The translations under genes and the position numbers were made by a program. From JAVBMU01 sp031552185 (GTDB taxonomy: Bacteria > Actinomycetota > Actinomycetes > Actinomycetales > Cellulomonadaceae), in assembly GCA_031552185.1 (NCBI GenBank), contig JAVBMU010000068.1:1-15428 (forward strand): a DNA stretch of 15,428 nucleotides, given 5' to 3'. Below the pieces are notes generated by a model, which did no database searches, was not told the origin of the DNA, and saw only the letters and a list, made by a program, of their open reading frames with translations. Below are positions 7,412-14,081 of this stretch, piece after piece (the first letter of the stretch is position 1; each line of letters starts with the position of its first letter).

Positions 7412-8784
7412 CGGTACTCCTTCAGTCGGGCGCCGACCCCGCGCCACGCGAATGCGGCGGCCAGGATGCCGGCCAACAGCATCAGCCAACCGGCCAGTGT
7501 GACACCGCTGCGGGCGTCATCGAGGCGATCGACCGTCCGGGCGCTGTTCCCCGCGATGTCCTCGCGAGCGGTTTTCGCATAGGCGTCGAACGCCTCGGTC
7601 GAGGTCCCCGCTCCGGTCGCCGTGGCGAGGGAGACGGCCCGGTCCCAGTTGCCGGCGTCGTCCGCCGCGCGGATCTCGCGGTGCAGGGTCTGCCAGGTGC
7701 GCAGGTGTTTGCCCGCCGCGTCGTCGATGACGCCCTGAGCCCGCGCGCGATCGAGTCGCTGGTTGGCGTCGGCGACCGCGCGCCCGTAGGCGTCCTCGTA
7801 CGCCTGGCCCGAGCCCCGCTTGATCAGGGTGAAGGACTCCATCGACTTGGCGTCGTTGGCGAGGGCGAAGGCCTGGGAACTCGCCAACGTCGCGGCGTAC
7901 GGCCCGCGCCGGACGCTCGCCGCGCTGCTGTTCGCCCCACCGAGGATGCCCGCCGCCACGAGCCCGGCCACCAGGACGATGACGCTCGCTCCCAACAGGC
8001 CCAGGTTGAGGTAGCGGTGGGTGCGCCGGGCAATCCAGATCTGGCCGATGATGAGCGCCACCAGGATGACAACGGCGGTCGCGAGGATCCACGCCGCGCC
8101 GCGCGCCAGCGCGAAGGCGTCGGCCGCTCGGTTCGCGTTCGCGACGATCAGCCGGTCGAGGGCAGGCAGGATCTCGGTTCGCAGCGTGTTCGACGCTTGT
8201 TCGAGGTAGGCGGCACCGACCGGAAAACCCTGTCGATTGTTGGCCCGCGCTTGCGCCACCAACGCGGAGTACTCCGCGAGGTCGGCATTCACCTGCCCGA
8301 GGGTCTCGGCGTCGGCGGCGTCCTGGCCGGCCAGAACGGCCAGGCTCGTTGCGGCCTCCTCGATCTGTTGATCGTAGGCCGCGCGTTCGCCCGCGGGTTC
8401 GAGGCCGCCGACGAGGAAGGCGTTGGTGGCGTCGGCGTCGGCCGCGACGAGGGTGCTGCGCACCGACTCGACGCCGGCGACCTGGGTGGCGTGGCCGCCG
8501 GCGTCGGCGAGCGCCGTCGCCTGCAGCGAGGCCGCCCAGAGCCCCATGGCGCCGAAGAGGAGGCAAGCCAGGACGGCGAGGGCGGCGAGCAGTTGGAGCT
8601 TGCCGGGCGTGCGGGAAAGCCGCTTCCGAGCCGAGGAGCCTTGCGGTGCGGACGCCGCCGCCTTGGCGCCGCGGGCCTGGGCCCGCGGCGAGGCGGCGCC
8701 GGCCGATGCGCCGTTGGGCGGCCGAACCGTGGACCCGGCGGGCGGGCGCGCGGCCGCGGGCGCCGTTCCGGTCGTGTGCGTCAT
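7408..8784 (-). CDS. glnX: GlnX: four-helix membrane sensor partner of GlnH
   Basis: A 458-residue membrane protein. A basic, Pro/Ala-rich disordered N-terminus (1-61) precedes membrane helices at about 62-84, 230-252, 260-283 and 427-448. Two large helical domains (about 85-229 and 284-426) should face outside. The short loop RRTHRY between helices 2 and 3 and the tail ARLKEYR are basic, as expected for the inside. This topology, and its place next to glnH and pknG, match mycobacterial GlnX (Rv0412c type), which relays GlnH ligand status to PknG. The internal duplication-like arrangement (helix, outer domain, helix, twice) resembles chemoreceptor-type four-helix sensing domains. The ATG has AGGAG five bases upstream and overlaps the upstream stop as ATGA. 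The exposed cytoplasmic surface is small, mostly the N-terminal tail. Assignment is by topology and context as well as sequence. Confidence 0.88.
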   Translation of the reverse strand: MTHTTGTAPAAARPPAGSTVRPPNGASAGAASPRAQARGAKAAASAPQGSSARKRLSRTPGKLQLLAALAVLACLLFGAMGLWAASLQATALADAGGHATQVAGVESVRSTLVAADADATNAFLVGGLEPAGERAAYDQQIEEAATSLAVLAGQDAADAETLGQVNADLAEYSALVAQARANNRQGFPVGAAYLEQASNTLRTEILPALDRLIVANANRAADAFALARGAAWILATAVVILVALIIGQIWIARRTHRYLNLGLLGASVIVLVAGLVAAGILGGANSSAASVRRGPYAATLASSQAFALANDAKSMESFTLIKRGSGQAYEDAYGRAVADANQRLDRARAQGVIDDAAGKHLRTWQTLHREIRAADDAGNWDRAVSLATATGAGTSTEAFDAYAKTAREDIAGNSARTVDRLDDARSGVTLAGWLMLLAGILAAAFAWRGVGARLKEYR

Positions 8785-10841
8785 GCGCTCTCCTGCGGGG
8801 CGTCGTCGGTCGCGTCGGATTCGGTCGCGTCGGTGGCAAGGGCGGGGGGTTCGGGGACCGTGTCGTCATCCGGTACGGACTCGAGGAGCTCCGCGATGGA
8901 CATGACCTTGGGGGCGGGCGGCGCGGCCTTGGGCGCCGTGGGCGGGGCGTCGGGCTCGTTCGGGACGGCGTCGGCGGGCGCGGCGGGCGTGGCCGGCGTG
9001 GGCGCGGCGTCGGGCTCGTTCGGGACGGCGTCGGCGGGCGCGGCCGGGGCGGTCGATGCCGCGTCGGTGTCGGGGGCCGCGTCGATGCCGGCTGTCGCGG
9101 ACTCCGATCCGCCCTCGGCCGCCGGTGCGGCGTCGGTTTCCCCGTCGGCCTCCGCGTCGGTCCGCCGGTCGGTCCCGACGTCGGTGGCGAGGTCCTCGGG
9201 CAGCAGGAGCCGGAGCTCTTCGATTGTCGGTTCGGGAATGTCCTTCAGGCGCCAGGCGTGCTGGCTGATCGCATCGTCCAGCGTGTTGCGGGCGAACCGG
9301 CCGTTGCCGAAACCCTCCGTCCGGGCCTGTTCGGCGGCCAGGGCGCTGAACCGGTCCAGGCACTCCGGGGTTGGCTCGAAGTCGGACTTTCGAGCCATGT
9401 GGTCAAAAATCTGGCGAAGTTCGTCGTCGGTGTAGTCATCGAACGTAATCGTCACCGAGAACCGGGACTCCAGGCCAGGGTTCGTGGCCAGGAAATCCTG
9501 CATGGGCCCTGGGTAGCCGGCGACGATGACGACGAGGTCGCTGCGGTGGTCCTCCATGTCCTTGACCAGGGTATTCACGGCCTCGGCGCCGTACTGGTCC
9601 TCGGCGAGGGCGTACGCCTCGTCGATGAAGAGCACGCCGCCGATCGCCTTGGCGACAACCTCGGACGTCTTGACCGCAGTCTGCCCGAGGTAGCCGGCCA
9701 CCAACTCGGAGCGGTCCACCTCCACCAGGTGTCCCTTGGCCAGGAGGCCGAGCGCCCGGTAGATCCCGGAGACCAGGCGGGCGACCGTCGTCTTGCCGGT
9801 GCCGGGGTTACCGAGGAAGACCATGTGGCGCGTCATCGTCGGGGTGGTCAGGCCGGCCGCGGTGCGGAGCTTTTCGACCCGGAGGATCTCGGTCTGTTGC
9901 CGAACCTCGCGCTTGACACTGGACAGGCCGATGAGACCGTCCAGTTGAGCGAGGAGTTCCGTGAGGGTCGGGGCGGGCTGTTCCGGCTCGGCCGGCGACT
10001 CGGCTGTGGACGGCTCCGCCGACGCGGTGGCCTCCGGCGAATCGGTCGGCCGCTGATCGGCGACCGGCCCGCTCGCGCGCGGCCCGGCGTTGGGCTCGCT
10101 CGGATGGGTCCCGGCGGGGCTCCGCCCGGTCGGGCCGCCGCCGGCGGCGGGCTCGGTCCGGCGATGGCGACCGAAGACGGGCGCGGGAGTATCCAGGTCG
10201 AGCGGCCGGTTGCCGCTCGGGGCGGTGGGGTCGAAGCCGGGCAGGCCGAGACTGCGCAGCAGGCTGGGGCCGTCCGGCAGGTCGTCGGGCAACGGGAACT
10301 GGCTCGGCAGATTGAGGCCGTCGGGCCGATCGAAGCCCGTCGGCACCGACGCCGGCGAGCCGAACGGAGGGCCGGCGGCCGGGTCCGCCACAGCGTAATC
10401 GAACCGTTCGGCCGCGCCGAAGGAGGACTGCCTGGCCGCGCCGGGCAACTTTGCCGCCCCACGCTGCACCCGTGCGGCAGACGCGGCGCTGCGGCGCACC
10501 ATCGGGCTCGGGTCGCCGAGGTCGGCGGCGGCGAGAGCGACGCCGGCCAGCGCTTCCCCGTAGGCCGCGGCGTGGGGCGAACCCGCCGCGACGAGCGCGG
10601 CCAGGCGGTCCGTTGGCGCGGTCCGCCACCGCCGGGCAGCGGCGGCGGCCTCGAAGAACGCCTCGTAGCCGGCCCCGCCGGTGATCTCCAGCCACTGCGG
10701 CGCGGCGCCGCGCGCCGATTCGGCAACCGCTGCGGCGAGCCGGGTTCCCTCGCCCCGGGCGGTCGCGGCGTCGACGCCGGCGTCGACGCCCACCGTGGCG
10801 AGCGTCTCGAGGGCTGTGGCCAGGGTCTCGACCGTGGTCAT
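8781..10841 (-). CDS. AAA+ ATPase, CbbX/SpoVK type, with long flanking tails
   Basis: A 686-residue cytosolic protein. Residues 1-150 are helical and Ala-rich, and about 151-290 are Pro/Ser/Glu-rich and probably disordered. The AAA+ domain is at about 295-550: Walker A GNPGTGKT (344-351), pore-loop motif GYLGQT (383-388), Walker B VLFIDEAY (403-410), a probable arginine finger in LESRF (R460), and a sensor-2 region with GNGRFARNTLDDA (512-524). The tail (551-686) is acidic and low-complexity, with a near-exact 20-residue repeat. The core matches the CbbX/SpoVK/EccA-like group, ring ATPases that remodel protein partners. The ATG overlaps the upstream stop as ATGA and has GGGAG five bases ahead. 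No Rubisco or ESX core genes are nearby, so neither CbbX nor EccA function is implied. A role in remodelling TelA, VWA or kinase complexes is possible but inferred. Confidence 0.92.
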   Translation of the reverse strand: MTTVETLATALETLATVGVDAGVDAATARGEGTRLAAAVAESARGAAPQWLEITGGAGYEAFFEAAAAARRWRTAPTDRLAALVAAGSPHAAAYGEALAGVALAAADLGDPSPMVRRSAASAARVQRGAAKLPGAARQSSFGAAERFDYAVADPAAGPPFGSPASVPTGFDRPDGLNLPSQFPLPDDLPDGPSLLRSLGLPGFDPTAPSGNRPLDLDTPAPVFGRHRRTEPAAGGGPTGRSPAGTHPSEPNAGPRASGPVADQRPTDSPEATASAEPSTAESPAEPEQPAPTLTELLAQLDGLIGLSSVKREVRQQTEILRVEKLRTAAGLTTPTMTRHMVFLGNPGTGKTTVARLVSGIYRALGLLAKGHLVEVDRSELVAGYLGQTAVKTSEVVAKAIGGVLFIDEAYALAEDQYGAEAVNTLVKDMEDHRSDLVVIVAGYPGPMQDFLATNPGLESRFSVTITFDDYTDDELRQIFDHMARKSDFEPTPECLDRFSALAAEQARTEGFGNGRFARNTLDDAISQHAWRLKDIPEPTIEELRLLLPEDLATDVGTDRRTDAEADGETDAAPAAEGGSESATAGIDAAPDTDAASTAPAAPADAVPNEPDAAPTPATPAAPADAVPNEPDAPPTAPKAAPPAPKVMSIAELLESVPDDDTVPEPPALATDATESDATDDAPQESA
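8790..8794 (-). promoter_or_regulatory. Ribosome binding site of glnX
   Basis: AGGAG on the minus strand, five bases before the glnX ATG and inside the last codons of the AAA+ gene. It supports the ATG that overlaps the upstream stop as ATGA. Confidence 0.7.
8937..9041. repeat. 60-base tandem repeat in the AAA+ tail
   Basis: Positions 8946-8984 and 9006-9044 are identical over 39 bases, with the flanks also similar, giving a period of exactly 60 bases. It encodes two copies of APADAVPNEPDA.PT (residues about 601-615 and 621-635). Because the period is a multiple of three, copies can be gained or lost without a frameshift. Confidence 0.85.
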
Positions 10842-11551
10842 GGCTGCTCCCGATGACGGGGCGCGGGGGCGGTCAGCGGTTCCGGCGCGGGCAGCGGGTT
10901 GGGCGCGGGCAGCGGGTTGGGCGCAGGCAGCGGTTCCGGCGCAGGCAGCGGTTCCGGCGGCGTCGGCGGCTGGCTCGCGCCCACACCGGGGGCGGCCGAG
11001 GCACCGGGAGCGAAGCCCGGGACCGAAGCACCGCCGCCCGAAGCTCCGGCGTCGGGCAGGGACAGCCCGGAGGCGCCGAACTTGTCCGCGAGGAACTGCC
11101 CGTGTGCAATGAGGGCGTTGGCGTCCGCCCGCCAGACCGCGTCGGAGATTCTCGCGAGCGTGGCCGCCAGCAGATCCAACTGGTCACACAGGATGAGCAG
11201 CGGCGTCTTGCCGGCCGACACCACCCGCCGGTCGGCGAAGTCCCGCGGCAGCCGCAGGTAGCCCTCCACCGCCTCGGGCAGGTAACTGGTCGCCGTCGCG
11301 ACGATCGTATGCGCCTGATGGGAGCCGATGCCGGGCCGGTCGAGCCGGGGAACCATCTCCTCGACGATCCGAGCGACCCGGCGCACGCGGGCCGTGACAA
11401 CGGCCGGCACCCGACCCGCGGTCGCATTCTCGACCGTTTGAACGGCACCGAGGATTTCCGCGCCGGTCGGCGGCGGCGGCAGTTGCAGGCTCGCACCCTC
11501 GGCCGGCGGCGCGCCGCGCAGCGCCTCAACCGCGTCCTGGAACCAACCCAT
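10838..11551 (-). CDS. Small TelA-linked protein with Pro-rich repeat tail (possibly XpaC-like)
   Basis: A 237-residue protein without signal peptide or membrane segment. Residues 30-160 are helical and contain SYLPEAVEGYLRLP (89-102) and a leucine-rich helix, PLLILCDQLDLLAATL (117-132). The remainder is Gly/Ala/Pro-rich and ends in five tandem hexapeptides of the form (E/N)PLPAP at 200-229. In other bacteria TelA genes often sit beside XpaC-family genes. The YLPE...Y motif and the position directly after the TelA gene recall that family, but the match is weak and I give it as a possibility only. The ATG at 11551 lies 18 bases after the TelA stop, with no clear Shine-Dalgarno sequence, so translation may depend on coupling. 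Its stop overlaps the AAA+ start as ATGA. Confidence 0.8.
   Translation of the reverse strand: MGWFQDAVEALRGAPPAEGASLQLPPPPTGAEILGAVQTVENATAGRVPAVVTARVRRVARIVEEMVPRLDRPGIGSHQAHTIVATATSYLPEAVEGYLRLPRDFADRRVVSAGKTPLLILCDQLDLLAATLARISDAVWRADANALIAHGQFLADKFGASGLSLPDAGASGGGASVPGFAPGASAAPGVGASQPPTPPEPLPAPEPLPAPNPLPAPNPLPAPEPLTAPAPRHREQP
10865..10954. repeat. Five tandem 18-base repeats coding (E/N)PLPAP
   Basis: Five consecutive 18-base units, on the plus strand close to GGCGCAGGCAGCGGTTCC, near the 3' end of the small TelA-linked gene. They encode residues 200-229: two EPLPAP, two NPLPAP and one EPLTAP. The last unit has diverged. The tail is probably an extended, flexible proline arm. Confidence 0.85.
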
Positions 11552-11569
11552 CGAGTTGCCCGCGTCCGG

Positions 11570-12784
11570 TCAGAGCCGGCCGAGGTCGAGTGCGCCCGAG
11601 GCGGCCCCCGTCTGATCCCCGGCACGCGCCCGGTCGAGGTACTCGCGGGCCTTCGTGGTCTCGGTCTCGAGGGCGCCCACCGTCTTGGCCATCGAGTCGA
11701 GGGCCTGGATCTTGAAGGCCGAGATCGAGTCCATCGTCGCGTAGATGTTGGCGAAGGCCTGCTGCAACTGCGGCAGACCGACCGTGGCGCTCGCCGCCTG
11801 GGACTGGATCGTCGCGGACTGGTCCGCGAGCATTTTCGAGGTCGAGACGATCATGTTCGACGTCGTCGTGTTCAGGGCGGTGATCTGGTCCAGGACGAGC
11901 TTCTGGTTGGCCAGCGCCTGGGCCACGATCACGGCCGTGCGCAGTGCGGAGACGGTCGTGGTGGCCGCCCGGTCCACGCCCTTCACGAGTTCGTTGTTGT
12001 TCTTCATGATGACGTCGATGGCGAGGTACCCCTGGATCGAGACCGCGAGTTGCGTCAGAAGGTCCTGGTGCTTCTGACGGACGTAGAAAAGCACGTCCTC
12101 GCGCAGCGCCGTCGCCCGATCCGGGTCGCTGATCTCGAGTTCCGCGATCTTCGCCGCCAGGCGGGTGTCGAGCCGCTCGGCAATGTAGATGTATCGGTTC
12201 AGCTCGCCCATCGTGATCCAGAGGTTCTGCTTCTCCTGGTTGAGCGCCGCGTTGTCCTTGCGCAGCTCGTCCTGGCCGTCGTAGAGCGCCTTGATGATCG
12301 CGTTGAGGTGCGACTGAGCGCTCTCATAGCGCCGGAAGTAGTCACTCAGCTTCCCGCCGAAGGGGATCACGCCCAGGAACTTGCGGCCGAAGGTCTTCTC
12401 GCTCGGGTCGAGGTCCTCGATCGTGCGGCGCAGTTCCTGCAGGGTTGTGCCGACCTTGGAGCCGTCGGTCAGCCCGCCGTCCTTGAGCGCCCGCACGGGC
12501 GTCGCCAGGAGCCGGTTCGAGGAGTCGGCGGCGGCCCGGATGTCCTTGTCGCCCATCGTGCGTACGTCGTTCGCGCGGGCGGCGAACTCGGGGGAGCGGG
12601 CCTGGGACGCGAGCAGGCCGTCCAGGAAGCCCTCCACCTTGGCGTCGAGCGCGGGGATCTGTTCCTCCTCGACCCGAGGAGCCAGGGCGGGTGCCTGAGT
12701 CGTCGCCACCGCCGCGATCGGGGCGGGGGCGTCGAGGGTCAGCGAGTCGGCGATCGGCGGCTGGAGCGGGGCTACCTCGGTCAT
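11570..12784 (-). CDS. TelA-family (toxic anion resistance) protein
   Basis: A 404-residue soluble, almost wholly helical protein. The first 45 residues are Ala/Pro-rich. The TelA domain then covers about 46-385, with KTFGRKFLGVIPFGGKLSDYF, RKDNAALNQEKQNLW, YIYIAERLD and EDVLFYVRQKHQDLLTQLAVSIQGYLA, all typical of the family. Length is normal. The frame is open to 13153, but the ATG at 12784 has AAGGA five bases upstream, and the family match begins only inside it. TelA was named from tellurite resistance in some bacteria. Its biochemical action is not established, and many actinobacteria carry it without obvious tellurite genes. It is the first gene of the long minus-strand operon and probably a structural or scaffold member of the stress-signalling set. 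Confidence 0.92.
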   Translation of the reverse strand: MTEVAPLQPPIADSLTLDAPAPIAAVATTQAPALAPRVEEEQIPALDAKVEGFLDGLLASQARSPEFAARANDVRTMGDKDIRAAADSSNRLLATPVRALKDGGLTDGSKVGTTLQELRRTIEDLDPSEKTFGRKFLGVIPFGGKLSDYFRRYESAQSHLNAIIKALYDGQDELRKDNAALNQEKQNLWITMGELNRYIYIAERLDTRLAAKIAELEISDPDRATALREDVLFYVRQKHQDLLTQLAVSIQGYLAIDVIMKNNNELVKGVDRAATTTVSALRTAVIVAQALANQKLVLDQITALNTTTSNMIVSTSKMLADQSATIQSQAASATVGLPQLQQAFANIYATMDSISAFKIQALDSMAKTVGALETETTKAREYLDRARAGDQTGAASGALDLGRL

Positions 12785-12877
12785 CGTTATCCTTCGCGAC
12801 TCAGGGCGGTTCGGGGAAGCGGGCGCGGGGACCCGATACTCGGGGCCGGGGTGAGGCCGCCCGCGTGCCGTTCGGGG

Positions 12878-12883
12878 AGTATA
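12878..12883 (-). promoter_or_regulatory. Candidate -10 element for the telA-to-FHA operon
   Basis: TATACT on the minus strand is close to the sigma-A type -10 consensus and stands out in very GC-rich DNA. Transcription would start near 12871, leaving a leader of about 85 bases before the TelA ATG. I see no good -35 hexamer at 17-18 bases. The bases ATACTC at 12836-12841 and GAGTAT at 12877-12882 form a short inverted repeat that includes this element. Confidence 0.45.
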
Positions 12884-12909
12884 TCCATCGCGGCTTTTGT
12901 GGGTGATCG

Positions 12910-12918
12910 TTGTCCACA
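12910..12918 (+). promoter_or_regulatory. DnaA-box-like site TTGTCCACA
   Basis: TTGTCCACA is an exact match to the DnaA box form preferred in high-GC actinomycetes. It lies about 27 bases upstream of the candidate -10 element of the long operon. I see only this one copy in the intergenic region, so it is not a replication origin. It could regulate the operon or titrate DnaA, or be chance. Confidence 0.5.
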
Positions 12919-13001
12919 GGCGGGCGGCTCGCAGCACGGCGCGGGGTCCGGCCCCCCGACGTGCGCCGGGACCGGTGCCCGGAAGCGCGTTCCCCCGGTC
13001 C

Positions 13002-13502
13002 TCACCCGCCGCCGGCCGGCACCGCCGCCGCGATCTCGCGCGCCCATGCCTCGATCTCCGCCCATGGCCGCCAGTCGCCGGCCGGAACGCGGAGCGTGCG
13101 CACCACGGCCCTCTCGGCAAACGACAAACCCTGTTCCGGCAACCGGCCGGCAAAGACCTTGTGCTCGCGCGCCCCGAGCTTCTCCGCCTGCGCGTCCGCC
13201 CTGGCGGGCCGACCCTCGGGCTTGAGCGGGTCGCCCAGCGGCCCCGAGGAGAAGGCCCAGACCGCCCGCTCCTTCAGTTCGGGACCGAGGCGTGCCACCA
13301 GCGCTTCGGCCTCGCGCGTCCAGCCGCCGTAGTAGAGGCCGCAGCCGACGACGAGCGCGTCGACCCCGTCGAGCGAGCGCACCTCGTGGCCGGGTGCGGT
13401 CCGGGCGTTGTGCCCGGCATTGCGGATTACCTCGGCGATGCGATCGCCGATCGCCGCGGTCCCCCCGTGCCGCGACGCCGTTGTGACCAGAAATGTCGCC
13501 AT
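13002..13502 (-). CDS. Flavodoxin-domain protein
   Basis: A 166-residue protein of flavodoxin size and fold. The FMN phosphate loop is TASRHGGT (8-15). The second flavin loop region follows VVGCGLYYGGW (51-61), and a third strand-loop is WAFSSGPLG (82-90). The C-terminal GDWRPWAEIEAWAREIA (142-158) fits the last helix. This pattern is seen in flavodoxin-domain proteins related to HemG-type menaquinone-dependent protoporphyrinogen oxidase and to actinobacterial flavodoxins; the exact substrate or partner cannot be told. The ATG at 13502 gives the normal N-terminal strand (ATFLVTTASR) and has a G-rich ribosome site just upstream; the longer open frame is not needed. It is transcribed away from the plus-strand cassette, and toward the TelA operon but separated from it by 217 bases, so it is probably a separate transcript. 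Confidence 0.85.
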   Translation of the reverse strand: MATFLVTTASRHGGTAAIGDRIAEVIRNAGHNARTAPGHEVRSLDGVDALVVGCGLYYGGWTREAEALVARLGPELKERAVWAFSSGPLGDPLKPEGRPARADAQAEKLGAREHKVFAGRLPEQGLSFAERAVVRTLRVPAGDWRPWAEIEAWAREIAAAVPAGGG

Positions 13503-13615
13503 TGTCCCCCACCCTTCCCCGCCGTGCGGACGGCGGGTCGGTTGACCGTAGCGCGAGAAGGGGGCGGCCGGCCAGGGGCGCTCTTCCCCGAGGATGGGGC
13601 GAACCGGGTGTAGGC

Positions 13616-13654
13616 GACAAACGTGTATTGTTGCTCCGGACAATTGTACTTGTC
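13616..13654. promoter_or_regulatory. Candidate operator: phased GACAA/TTGT half-sites
   Basis: GACAA (13616-13620), TTGT (13628-13631), GACAA (13639-13643) and TTGTC (13650-13654) lie 11-12 bases apart, about one helical turn. ACAATTGT at 13640-13647 is a perfect 8-base palindrome, and GACAA...TTGTC (13639-13654) is an inverted repeat. The array sits just before the ribosome site of the YbaB-like gene, where a repressor or activator would act. Confidence 0.35.
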
Positions 13655-13660
13655 AGGGAG

Positions 13661-13665
13661 AGGAG
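13661..13665 (+). promoter_or_regulatory. Ribosome binding site fixing the YbaB-like GTG start
   Basis: AGGAG lies five bases before the GTG at 13671. It supports that GTG over the downstream ATG at 13701, and the extra ten residues fit the variable N-terminus of the family. Confidence 0.7.
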
Positions 13666-13670
13666 CAGCA

Positions 13671-14081
13671 GTGAAGACATCGACCACCTGGGCGGGCGAC
13701 ATGAGGCAACGCGTCGCGGGCCAACTCCAGGCCATCGCAGAAGTGCAGGAGGATCTTGCCGCCGTCCGCGGTCGGGCGCGCAGTCGCGATGGTGCGCTGG
13801 AGGTCACCGTCGGGCCGACGGGCGTCGTGCTCGACATTCGGTTTGCCCCGGCCGCATACGACCTGAGCCCGGGTCAACTGAGCAGCGCCGTGCTGGAGAC
13901 GATTGAGGCCGCCGTTCGGCAGGCGAGTCAGGCCGTCACGCAGCTCACCGCAACCTTGCCCAACGCCGCTATGGTCGAGAGCCTGATCGCCGGCCGCGTC
14001 CCGGACAGCACGCAGTCGGCTCTCCAGCGGGAGATCCAGAACCTGCAGGACGCCACCCCGGAGGTGACGCGTCGTGCGTGA
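13671..14081 (+). CDS. YbaB/EbfC-family nucleoid-associated protein
   Basis: A 136-residue protein. A helix at about 9-36 leads into the typical YbaB strand pattern SRDGALEVTVGPTGVVLDIRFAP (38-60). Then comes Y-D-L-SPGQLSSAVLETIEAAVRQA (63-85), a long helix with a C-terminal extension. Classic YbaB/EbfC proteins are dimers that bind DNA. In actinobacteria many YbaB-like genes stand directly ahead of WXG100 or ESX-associated genes, as here, where their job is unknown. The GTG start is set by AGGAG five bases upstream. The stop overlaps the next gene by eight bases, so the three plus-strand genes form an operon. Assignment to the YbaB fold is fairly clear; DNA binding by this copy is not shown. 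Confidence 0.82.
   Translation: MKTSTTWAGDMRQRVAGQLQAIAEVQEDLAAVRGRARSRDGALEVTVGPTGVVLDIRFAPAAYDLSPGQLSSAVLETIEAAVRQASQAVTQLTATLPNAAMVESLIAGRVPDSTQSALQREIQNLQDATPEVTRRA

Larger units (their letters stand above)
12785..13001. other. Intergenic region upstream of the long operon
   Basis: These 217 bases separate the flavodoxin stop from the TelA start; both genes are on the minus strand. They hold the candidate -10 element, the DnaA-box-like site and several GC-rich inverted stretches. I do not see a hairpin with a T-run that would be a convincing terminator for the flavodoxin gene, nor a small gene. Confidence 0.6.
13503..13670. other. Divergent intergenic region between flavodoxin and YbaB-like genes
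   Basis: 168 bases that must hold the promoters for both divergent units. Most is GC-rich. From about 13611 to 13656 it becomes clearly A/T-richer, with several GACAA and TTGT elements. I could not place a confident -35/-10 pair for either direction. Confidence 0.5.

Noticed and set aside
6443..8784. glnH-glnX as an ABC amino-acid importer
   Set aside because: No permease or ABC ATPase is present; GlnX has large outer domains and no EAA-type loop, fitting a sensor.
8937..9044. CRISPR or intergenic repeat array
   Set aside because: Only two copies, in frame inside a coding region with no spacers; a coding duplication explains it.
8349..10856. Plus-strand open frame of 835 codons
   Set aside because: It lies antisense to the AAA+ and glnX genes, which carry clear motifs. 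Its product is Arg/Gly-rich low complexity without domains, a usual shadow in GC-rich DNA.
1..12784. Phage-, plasmid- or transposon-borne island
   Set aside because: No integrase, transposase, tRNA gene, terminal repeats or composition break; the operon looks like stable chromosomal content.
12910..12918. Replication origin
   Set aside because: Only one DnaA box, no dnaA, dnaN or A/T-rich unwinding region nearby.
12785..13153. N-terminal extension of the TelA protein to 13153
   Set aside because: The added 123 residues are Arg/Pro-rich, overlap the flavodoxin gene, and cover the candidate promoter; the ATG at 12784 has a good ribosome site.
10853..13225. Plus-strand open frame of 790 codons
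   Set aside because: Antisense to the TelA gene and its neighbour; no recognisable domain, and composition typical of a shadow frame.
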